Shown here piece after piece: positions 55,380-64,000 of a stretch of 64,000 nt of DNA. Within the stretch, counting starts at the first letter, position 1; each line of letters opens with the position of its first letter. The position numbers and the translations under genes were made by a program. Source of the stretch: Kondoa malvinella (taxonomy: Eukaryota > Basidiomycota > Agaricostilbomycetes > Agaricostilbales > Kondoaceae); assembly GCA_039545315.1 (NCBI GenBank), contig BCIM01000006.1:186001-250000 (forward strand), in the 5' to 3' direction. The notes below the pieces were generated by a model, which had not been told where the DNA came from, searched no databases, and was given only the letters and a program-made list of their open reading frames with translations.

Positions 55380-57663
55380 CTACGCTTCTTCCGTCTTGGG
55401 CTCGACAACCTCAGCTTCAGGCATGTGCACTTCGCCCGAAACCGAAGTGAAGCCTTCAGGCAAAGGGTGCAATCCAGTAAGCACCGCAGCAGCATCTTCA
55501 ACATGCGGAGGAGCACTATCGCTGTCTTCGACTTTGGCTTTCTTTGGCGATGCGCGTTTCTTAGCTGGTTTGATGACTTCGTCCATATCTTCGTCCTCCT
55601 GCTGTGATTCTTCTTTGACTGCCTTCTTCGCTGGTGTTTTCTTAGCAGGCGTCTTTTTGGCAGGTGTTTTACGCTTGGGTTTCACTTCTTCCATCTCCTC
55701 GTCGATATCCTCTTCATTCTTTGCAGCCTTTTTCTTAACTGGAGTCTTTCTTTTAGGCTTGACATCCTTCTCGCCCTCCTCGCCAGCCTCAGCCTTCTTC
55801 TTGGCTGGCGTAGCTCGCTTCCTTTTCTTGGGCGCAGGATTGATCGGATTCCCATCCTCGTCTACTTCTGGGTTCTCAAGACCTTCATCCTCATCGTCTT
55901 CTGCTTTGGCCTTCTTTTTCTTGTTTGACTTGCGGCCATTAGTATGGAGCGTTTCGACTTCAGCAGGCGGTCGAAGGGATTCTGTCAAATAGTCAGCCAT
56001 GTTCGACTCGTGACGGTATCAACCCACTATGAATAGTAGGATGGAGGTTGTACATTCTATACATCTCAAACACAGCTTGCTCCTTATCCTTCGCTTCAAG
56101 CATGAGATCCATGTCATCCGGCAAATCAGCAGGCAAAGTCTTGCATCGATCTGAATGTGCTCGTCGTTCCATGATGGTCACTGCGCCTGGACGAGGCTCG
56201 GAAAGATGCTGCTTTGGCTTGATTCCTTTCCTTGTCCAGGTTGCGAGGATGCGAGGCATGAGAGCGAAAACCGGTTGCGAAGATGGAAAGATCCAGTCGT
56301 GGTGATAATCAAAGACCATAGGAATGTTGACTACACAGCAAGCTCATCTGTAAGCGAAAATATCGAGAACATGAAGAACGCTTACGATCCTCGCAGACAG
56401 GCAACAAGTCATCAACATTGTAGCAAATCTCGTCGTTTTCCAGCACCAATCTACCCTTGACGTTCTCAGGTAGCTTCACGTAATTCTCCTTCAAGCGCAA
56501 AAGCGTAGCGGGCTTGTCTTGGAAGACACCGCCGCCGTGAATGATCATCACACTGTCTTGGTCGAGACCCATTCTGTCAATCATTTCGCAATGATCTGAT
56601 CGCGGAATAAGTACGAGAGATAGAGACAACGTCAGGACGTACATTTGAGATCTCTAAAAGCGTTATCGACGACTTGCTGTCTCGGTGATCCCAACTGAGT
56701 GAATTGTCCAGGATGCCTGTTCAACACTAGCTTCAACGACTACTCACATGGCTGCATTTGATGACTGACGTAGTCAGACGATGCCCATACTTCTTCGCGA
56801 GGTCGCCAGCAGCTTTCAACTCTTCTGCAGCGTATTCGAGATCGTAGCCATAATCAGGATGGGAAGCGAAAGGAAACATTTCAGATGACATGCGCATGAA
56901 TTTGATGTTGCTATCGTGAACGTCTCAGCATACGATCAGGTGGAAAAAGCAAAAACATACTGATCCTCGTTCCACTGAATGAGCTGACACAAATCCTGCG
57001 ACAGAGCTCAGCACAGCACTGAAACGCAAAGAAGTAGCAGCGGACTCTCATATTCTGCTTGCCAAGCTCCTTCATGTACTCGACACCCTTCTCCTTGATT
57101 GTAGCAATTCTCAAAGTGCGCGAGCAGAAGATAGGATCCGGTTTGGACTTGCGCAGAATCGTATTGAGACAAGCATATCCTGTATGATCCAACTTAGCAT
57201 GCACTCTTGACGAGTCTAGCAGCTGCAGCAACATACCTAATCGGCCTTTGAAGGTAGTCTCCTTTTTGACGACTTCTGGAATCTCATAGACAGGCGAAGG
57301 TTTCCTAGCTCTAGGCTTTCTAGGCTTGGGTGTCTTCTTGGGCTTCTTCTCCTCCTCTTCCAATTCAGAGTGCAACGGCGTCAAGTCAGACCCTGAAGCT
57401 TTCGCGCCTTCGTCACCAGAATAATCGGCGGTGGACGTGATTTGTGACTTTGCCTGAGTTGCTGCTCTACGTTTGGGTGTCTTCAAAGGCGTGTGCATGT
57501 CAACAGTCATGCCAGTAATGTCTGGCAAGGGAATCGCTGCGGATTCGCCATTTTCGGCAGTTTGAGCAGCCATGAGAAAGAGACTTCGTGAGAGGACAGG
57601 TGTTGGATATCTGAATGGAGTGATCTGTCTGCTGCTGTGTCTGAGAAGGTATCTAAAGAGCAT
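55380..57663 (-). CDS. UVE1: UV damage endonuclease UVDE (UVE1)
   Basis: Nicks DNA 5' of UV photoproducts and other lesions. TIM-barrel motifs: GYACLNTILR, CSRTLRIATIKEKGVEYMKE, LCQLIQWNEDQ, MRMSSEMFPFASHPDYGYDL, HPGQFTQLGSPR, DQDSVMIIHGGGVFQDKP, RLVLENDEICYNVDDLLPVC, MVFDYHHDWIFPS and RRAHSDRCKTLP. The C-terminus is long, basic and acidic by turns, with AKKTPAKKTPAKKA repeats. Two in-frame starts are plausible. ATG 57663 adds MLFRYLLRHSSRQITPFRYP, a stretch free of acidic residues and rich in Arg/Ser, like a mitochondrial presequence. ATG 57573 (MAAQTAENGES) gives a form without it. About eight introns. Confidence 0.92.
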
Positions 57664-58392
57664 GCACTGGCTTGAGAGAGACCCGCTAGCAGGGAAAAAT
57701 GCAAGATCGCGAATCCCTTCACGACGGGCAAAGGAGGTGTCAAGTTCTGTAACTTGACCAGCTGTCAAGTTCTGCACGGTCCGGAGATAAGCCAAACCGG
57801 TAAATACTTCATCCGGCTCGATCTGTAATGCCATTCTGTGCAAATGCTTGTTTGGACGGCTTACACGCTAGTACTATATACGCGATTCGTATGAAGGGCT
57901 TATGTTGACAAGAACAAACAGACAAACTACTACTGCATGCCAGATGAAGGCAAGCGTTCTTTCCGTCAAATAAGGAACTTCCAGATTGGTCACCTGCACG
58001 CAGTCCTGCGGCACACGTTACGCTGTTCCGGCCTAAACTATGCGGGCTCGGCACAGTCTTCTCTATCAGGCATATATGGTTATATTGTCTTTTGAATGTT
58101 GCCTTGTCTGCTTAGTGCTTGACCTTCCTTTGGTCCCGCTGCTTCATTCTCAGCAGTATTCGCCCTCCTTGCAGTGGTGTGCAGCCGCAAAGTGCGACAC
58201 CTGCTAAGTGATTCAACATGAAAAACAGGCGCTGGAACATTTTGAGCCGTGTATTTGAAGATCGCTCAATATGCAGTAAACTCATGTCTTACTTCATATA
58301 ACAATATCTGCTAGCCGCGCACTATACATGTATGGAAACCCAGCGCTGAAGCTACAACACCCATACCTGTGGGCTTAGGTTACATTGCGCCC
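57664..58392. other. Spacer upstream of UVDE
   Basis: About 730 bases between two minus-strand genes. Contains the UVDE promoter. No gene or notable repeat seen. An in-frame open frame continues from UVDE to 57843 but its translation beyond the presequence shows no domain. Confidence 0.5.
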
Positions 58393-59334
58393 CTATGAAT
58401 GTTCACACTGCAAAGCAAATAGGCAGTACTGTAAACATACATACAGGTATGGCACGTACCAATCTTCGTCCGCATCGTAGAAGGATTCACCATCACTTAG
58501 AGTCATAAGGGATTCGCCATCTAAGTTCAATTACGTAGTCAGCATTGGTAAGATAGACACCATCGGACTGATTCGCATACCGCTTGTGTCAATCCGAAAA
58601 ATCGATCCAGTGCTTCGGTAATCCGCACGACGGTGTGCGTGTTGAACGGCCGGACCTTCGTATGGCGGAGGCGCAACAGCGAGATTGTCGCTGCCTAAGT
58701 CCAAGCGACGCACAGCTCCATCCAGTGCAGTCACTTCATCATCAAGCAGACCTTGAGAAAGAGCTTCGCGTTCTAGCAAAGCTTGATATGGCCACAATTG
58801 GTGACTGATGCTAGTCGCCGGATCGTTTTGGCTACGAGTTTCGTATTCGACGTATTCACCCACAAGGCGGGCCCAATGTGCTTTGCCCATCTCCCTCTTG
58901 GCAATGGAGGGACTGGCTTGTCGAAGATCGCGGAACTTCTTGGCTGGATCTTTTGATCTTGCAGTTGAATGTTCGTAGATGACCATTTGCTGGTCTATAC
59001 AAGTATCAGACACACATTTGGTAGGCTGCCGTGCTCGACGGTACATACCGTTGTGCGGGTTCGAAGTTGGCCTATCGGCATTGAGAATGACGAAGGCTAT
59101 AATTCATGCTGTTGATCAGTGGTAGCACACTCTAGGCCCAAGCGTTGCGATTCACTTGTATAACGAAAAGCAGCTTTATCGCCTACTTGCTCGCGCCATT
59201 GTTGATAGCCACGCTGATGCACTTTTAGCGTTCATCAAAGTTTAGATATTGCTTTGATGCTTCAGAACCTTACTACTCCAAGGGCCATGATCACGGCCGG
59301 TGAACGGTGCAGGCCCAAAGAAAGGGGAGCGCAT
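58393..59334 (-). CDS. Hypothetical protein
   Basis: Start at 59334 (MRSPFFGPAPFTGRDHGPWS) followed by short exons: SSKRGYQQWREQVGDKAAFR, then FVILNADRPTSNPHN, then DQQMVIYEHSTARSKDPAKK leading into a long exon (KAHWARLVGEYVEYETR, HQLWPYQALLEREALSQGLL, DEVTALDGAVRRLDLG, APPPYEGPA). The last exon encodes DGESLMTLSDGESFYDADED. Splice joins are consistent in frame for most exons, which supports a real gene. The 3' end is uncertain: the frame can run to a stop at 58393, or an intron may begin at the gtacgt just after DADED. I do not recognise the family. Confidence 0.55.
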
Positions 59335-59765
59335 TGTGTGGGAAATTCGAACAATTAGAAGGGACGAAACAGGCTGTTTGAGCAAGCAGTACTACTTCCA
59401 AAAAAGAGATTTGGGCGCATTCAGAGGCTCGAGCATAGAGGTTCGTGTTTGAAGGTCCAAACGCAAATGGATCAATTGTCTTGATTGAGAGTTGGTGTTG
59501 CCATACTCGATGCGCGGGTAAAACGAGTCTTGCCATATGAACAGACAGTCGCGGACAGTCGCGGACAGTCTCAGTCAATGGCAGGCTTCTTCGTACAACC
59601 AAACAACTTCTCTTTTGTTTGCTATGATGCTTGCCGGCTTCTGCGACTACGGCTCTAGCTCTTTGTTCGCTTTGACCTTCTGCTCTTTTGAGCGCTGGCG
59701 CTTCTTTGTTTGGTTTATGCGACCGTCGTACTGCGTCAAGTTGTGTCCTGCATTGTAAAGCAAAG
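59335..59765. other. Divergent spacer with a short 10-nt tandem repeat
   Basis: Lies between two hypothetical genes that point away from each other. A 10-nt unit (acagtcgcgg) is repeated twice plus a partial copy at 59545-59570. No gene supported. Confidence 0.5.
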
Positions 59766-60312
59766 ATGGCAACCTTACTGCCTGGAGAGACTCTCGACGA
59801 CTTTGCGAAGCGCAAATTGCGCCTCGAGATGAGTCAAATGCAAGGTCAATTCACAAAGGCCATGGACTAAAGAAATCATTCGCCTTCGTGGCAATCAATC
59901 ACCATCTGCGAACCGAGCGGCTTCGTATTCTATGAATGGCTCAAACGTTGTACTTCCCATCGACAACTCGCCATCAGCGCGAACCTCTGCTCCGCCAATT
60001 CAAGCATTCAATCGATATGCGGAGGCTGCTTCTGAGCTCACCGCTCAATCATCTGCAACGGGCGCTTTACCACCTTCATCAACCTTGCCTTCGTCGCAAG
60101 TCGGTTCATCCTTGGTGAGAGTAGTACCAATACGATCAAGCATCCATCGGTCTGGTGTCCCTTCTTCAACGCAATCTGCAGAATCGCTCAAAAGCCCAAC
60201 CGCTGGCTTGGGCTCAAATCCGTCCGAGCGTCCAGGGAAGACCAGCGGAGGCATAGAGGAGTCGGTGAAGGGCGAAGTGATGGCGCGAAGGATTCCAAGG
60301 AGTACTTGCTGA
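59766..60312 (+). CDS. Hypothetical small protein, Ser/Pro-rich
   Basis: ATG at 59766 encodes MATLLPGETLDDFAKRKLRL, then EMSQMQ, a charged helix. The next clear frame encodes EIIRLRGNQSPSANRAASYS and a Ser/Pro/Thr-rich region (NSPSARTSAPPIQAFNRYAE, then SSLVRVVPIRSSIHRSGVPS) to the stop at 60312. Joining MQ to EIIRLRG needs an intron of only 28 nt (59846-59873), shorter than any other in the window, so the splice model may be wrong. Function unknown. Confidence 0.45.
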
Positions 60313-60607
60313 TTCTTCTGTCAAGATATATCAGCTCAAACAATGATGAAACAGCGAGCAGTGCGTGCGTGCATCCGCATGCCATGGATACTATACGACA
60401 ATTCGCCCGCTCGTCAGGGCACGTTCTATCCCTGATACCTGTGGCAAATAGTGGGGCACTTGTGGGACCGCTAAGCTTCGATGCCCCAATTCGTTTGGTT
60501 TGCATCACGACCACACTGTACTAATCTTCTGTATATTCTATATTCTACTCACCTTTCTATCTATCGTCCTCTAACATATTGTTAACAAAATAGGTATATC
60601 ACCCCTG
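60313..60607. other. Spacer upstream of ACR3
   Basis: About 295 bases, AT-rich near 60530-60600. Promoter of the arsenite transporter. No gene seen. Confidence 0.5.
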
Positions 60608-62616
60608 ATGTTTGGTAAGAAGAATCCTTTTCCAGATAATGGGCAATCTCCTCCAAAGCACTCTCAGGAGGCTCCGAAACACGTAGAGAGACTCAGTGCA
60701 GCACAAATAAGCAAACGTCAGTTATAGCTCTCCTCGACCACTATCCAACTGACTGTACTTTTACAGAATTGTTCACTAGTCTTGGATGGCTAGACCGCTT
60801 GCTGGCACCTATTATTTTGGTTGACATGATTATCGCAGTAGCTGTATGTTGCATGCCATTTGATTCGTCTCGTCTTATGCATCGCTTCAGGTCGGAGCAA
60901 CAACAGGCGACGCTATACCAAACGCGTTCGATACCGTACAATTGAAAGGCGTATCCCTTCCCATTGTTGTTGGCCTTATCGTAATGATGGTTCCGCCGTT
61001 GGCCAAAGTCCAATATGAGCAATTGCCGGTCATCTTTGGTACACGCAAAGTCTGGTTCCACCTCGGTATTTCCTTGGTCCTGAACTGGGTTGTGGGACCA
61101 TTTGTATGTCAAACGCATCCGTCCCTGCAACTGCTCAATCTGCCTTCAGGTGATGCTCGCATGTGCTTGGGCAGCTTTGCCCGACTTGCCCACCTAGTGA
61201 GTATAGTGGTCACCGTAATGTACGACCTCACTTTGTACAACCAGTCGGTCTGGAGTAATACTGGTGGGTATTGCAAGATGCATAGCGAGTAAGTAAGTCA
61301 CTTGCTGTCTCCTTCGCTAAGTTCAATCGCTGGACAGTGGTCATGATCTGGAACGGCTTGGCGGGAGGCGATCATAACTACTGCGCAATCCTCGTGGCTT
61401 TCAATTCGCTTCTTCGTAGGTTCAGTTGTGCGACACCCTGATCAGGCTCACTGGATTTGACAGAAATCGTTCTCTATGCTCCATATGCCCTGTTTCTAAG
61501 TTAGTTGGCTGCCTGAGTTATCGCAACTTGCAAAGTGAGACTGATATGTTACCATAAGTCAACGTGATTGGGGAAAGTGATGATTTGAAGATCGATTATG
61601 GTAGTACGCGCCTCTCACCAAATCTGTTCGCTGTTTCAAGTGACCCATTGGTGACAGCCGTTGCTATCCAAGTGCTCATTTACCTCGGAATTCCACTGGT
61701 TGCGGGCGTGGTCGTTCGCTATTCAGTATGGGCTTTGAAAGGCAAACAGTGGCTGGAAAGCAGATTCATGCCTTGGTTCGCACCTTTGGCACTAGTCGGC
61801 TTGCTCTACACCATCTTCGTCATCTTCGCATACAAGGTGGGTCCCCGATACTGCCTACACCAGTGTTGACTAATGGCACTTAGGGCAATGATATCATTGA
61901 GTAGGCCTGTGCTGCCTGCACAATATCTTTCGTACTTACAGTGATCACAGTAATATTGGCGATGTCTTTCGAGTAGTCGGTGAGCGTCGGGATATCATAT
62001 ATTTAAAGCATGGCTTACACACACCCTCAGTTCCTCTTCTCATGTACTTCGTTGCGATGTCTGTCATTGAACTGTCCAGGCTGTTGTTATAATTGATTCT
62101 TATGTTTTTGCGATTGCAGGTGGTTTGCGGCCTTCTTCTTCATGTTCTGGCTATCCCTCAAGAACAAGAAATACTTTAGCTATGAAATGTGAGCTTGCTC
62201 ATAATAAGTGTTTAAGATACACAAGCTAAACCAAAATAAGGGCTGTTGTGCAATCTTTCACTGCTGGAAGCAACAATTTCGAACTTGCCATAGCTATTGC
62301 GATAGGCACTTACGGCATTAGCAGTGATCAAGCGTCAGTGTTTGAACCGCCGTCGCCAGTAAGCCTTCACATGTTGACGCTCTGTTCATACAGGCTGGCA
62401 GCTACCATCGGGCCTCTAGTAGGTGCGTGGTTTGTCCTGGTCCTCAGCGGATTCTGAAAGCCGTTGTGTCTTATTGCAGAAGTACCGGTACTTTTGGCAT
62501 TGACCTACGTGAGCTTGCTCCTGAAGAGAAAGTTGGGATGGCCAGATCAATCCGATGAAGAAGCAGAGCTACGGCTGGAGCAGAATCAGAAGGCTGAAAG
62601 TGTTCCCCAGGCTTAG
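60608..62616 (+). CDS. ACR3: Arsenite efflux transporter ACR3 (BASS-like/ACR3 family)
   Basis: Plasma-membrane exporter of arsenite. The cytosolic N-terminus (MFGKKNPFPDNGQSPPKHSQ) leads, after intron 60719-60767, into LFTSLGWLDRLLAPIILVDM. Signature segments include GVSLPIVVGLIVMMVPPLAK, HLGISLVLNWVVGPF, the motif WNGLAGGDHNYCAILVAFNS, YLGIPLVAGVVVRYSVWALK, and VQSFTAGSNNFELAIAIAIG near helix 9. The C-terminus ends LLKRKLGWPDQS and an acidic tail. At least ten introns; the Cys in GDHNYCAILVAFN falls in the conserved region known to be needed for arsenite transport in the yeast protein. No arsenate reductase or regulator gene lies next to it here. Confidence 0.88.
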
Positions 62617-62838
62617 AATCGAAGGAGGTCGAAAGTGGCTGCTGAAATGGCCTTTCCATATTGTCCATCGCACTGAACAGTTGCAATGAAGGCGTTTCTG
62701 AAATTACATTTGGCTCTTTGAGCACAATCAGGTCCCACACTTCCCGGCCGAGCAGGTGGGACAAACGCTTGTGCATTGAAGGAGAACTTTGCCAATATAT
62801 TCCTGCTCTCCTTCGAACCCTTGCGCTATTCAGCTACG

Positions 62839-64000
62839 ATGCGGCTCAACTCGCACGGGGAAGCACTCACCATAGAATCTACTGAACGTGCTTCAGAAGA
62901 GATTCCGGATGGAGGGTTAGATCATACCCTTTCCCGCCCCTCACAGCGTCTTATTGCGCACAGCTACGGTTGGATTGTCATACTCTGCATTTTTGCTGCG
63001 AACGCAGTGAGCGCAATTGTTTCCTCTTGATCTTGAATCATTCATGTGTACAAGACAACGTGGGGAATTAATGTTACTCTAGGCGTCACTTTATCCTTCC
63101 TGATAGCCAACGATATCTACCCTGGAGCTACGCCATTACAGTACAGCTTGGTATGTGCTGTATCCATTTGATTTCTGCTAACCTACGAGCTTTACGTACA
63201 AGGTCGCGGGACTATCTTTTGGCCTTGCACTACTCATGGCTCCCATGTCGAACTACATATCAAAAAGATTCGGCTTTAAGTATTCGATGGTTTTGGGCAT
63301 CTTCTTGTTTTGCGGAGGCCAAATAGCGGCTGCCTTCGCCACTCAGGTCTGGCATCTGTTCATCACTCTAGGAGTAATGTTCGGTACAGGCAATGGTTTC
63401 ATCTTCATTGCAATCCTGCCTCTCGCTTCACAATGGTTCGATCACAAGCGCGCAATGGCGTCTGGTCTGTCAGCGGCTGGTTCTGGAGTGGGCGGCCTGA
63501 TCTTCTCCATCACAACGCGAATTATCATTGAAAAACATTCAATCAAAATGGCTCTTATAGCAAATGGATGCATCGCTCTCACCATTCTAATACCCGTAAC
63601 GATTTTCATCCGATGTTAGTGTGGCTATTGTCTCCTATTAGGCGAAGGCTGAACCACATAGATACTAGCGCGCTCTGGCCAGTTGAATGCCAAGTTCGAA
63701 TGCCTGCGGGCTATTTGTCTTATACATCCCTCCTTCCGATACGTATGGAGTGAGTCGCGTTACATACAATAACCGCAGTGATACTTACTGTAGAGCAGTG
63801 TGGGGATGGTTCAGCATGTTTGGATACTTGATTGCTCTTTATAATCTACCGACCTTCGCAGTCCAAGGCCTCGGGTTGACACAGGCTCAAGGCTCCAGTA
63901 GGCGCTTATCTTCAATGAGCTGGCACCAAAGGTTCACGTTCTCTTGCAATGGTCTTACAAGCGGGTCTATGTGCAGGCCAAGCTATTGGTAGGCCCCTCA
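62839..64000 (+). CDS. Major facilitator transporter, fungal monocarboxylate-transporter type, 3' end outside window
   Basis: ATG at 62839 (MRLNSHGEALTIESTERASE) precedes a first membrane segment (YGWIVILCIFAANA), where an intron begins. Following exons encode NDIYPGATPLQYSLVAGLSF, GLALLMAPMSNYISKRFGFK, VLGIFLFCGGQIAAAFATQ, LGVMFGTGNGFIFIAILPLA, SQWFDHKRAMASGLSAAGSG and VGGLIFSITTRIIIEKHS. The SQWF..RR/KRA..SG motif and Gly-rich helix 5 are typical of the MCT-like MFS group (MCH genes in yeast, riboflavin or monocarboxylate transport). The later exon near 63795 (WGWFSMFGYLIALYNLPTF) continues towards the window end. Substrate unknown. Confidence 0.85.

Noticed and set aside
55396..55992. Plus-strand 198-codon frame antisense to UVDE
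   Set aside because: It mirrors the Lys/Glu/Pro-rich UVDE tail and produces only Ser/Phe/Leu-rich low complexity.

Overview
The window is gene-dense eukaryotic DNA from a filamentous or dimorphic fungus. Genes carry many short introns (mostly 45-70 nt, GT-AG with a few GC-AG), spacers are short, and both strands are used. Fungal-specific genes include a CFEM/GPI protein, AA9 lytic polysaccharide monooxygenases (one with a fungal CBM1), ATG101, MKT1 and UVDE. A RUA1-type C-terminal domain and two CPL1-type cysteine-rich secreted proteins point to Basidiomycota. The subphylum cannot be settled from this window. No tRNA, rRNA, intact transposon or CRISPR array was seen.

Layout. 1-10 kb: a RUA1-like regulator, a secreted CPL1-like protein, a poorly resolved minus-strand gene, a xanthine phosphoribosyltransferase and a mitoferrin-type mitochondrial carrier. 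10.6-15.1 kb: two tandem, unrecognised paralogues that look like chains of ubiquitin-like (beta-grasp) folds, each with the same 6-nt microexon. 15-25 kb: MKT1-like, forkhead factor, short-chain dehydrogenase and APN2 endonuclease. 25-31.5 kb (minus): a divergent DHHC palmitoyltransferase reading DHCC, a CFEM/GPI wall protein and TEL2. 32-43.6 kb: a secreted protein built from a duplicated three-exon cysteine module, CCT3, a large modular CPL1-type secreted protein, ATG101, a choline/ethanolamine phosphotransferase and the Golgi SNARE GOS1. 43.8-53.6 kb (minus): an ISWI remodeller and two AA9 genes with different C-terminal modules. 53.9-64 kb: a TFIIIC subunit, O6-methylguanine-DNA methyltransferase, UVDE, two hypotheticals, the arsenite transporter ACR3 and a monocarboxylate-type MFS transporter cut by the window end.

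Gene relationships. Most neighbours are housekeeping genes with no pathway link. Themes that recur are: secreted or cell-surface cysteine-rich proteins (4.4, 26.6, 32.1 and 35.7 kb); plant-polymer oxidation (the AA9 pair); and DNA repair (APN2, the MGMT and UVDE neighbours, and TEL2, a PIKK-stability factor). Splice models were built by hand. For XPT1, mitoferrin, both beta-grasp genes, APN2, DHHC, TEL2, ATG101, TFC7-like, MGMT, the CPL1-like gene at 4.4 kb and the repeat protein at 32.1 kb, the assembled exons sum to a multiple of three and restore family motifs. Other models give outer limits and the clearest exons only.
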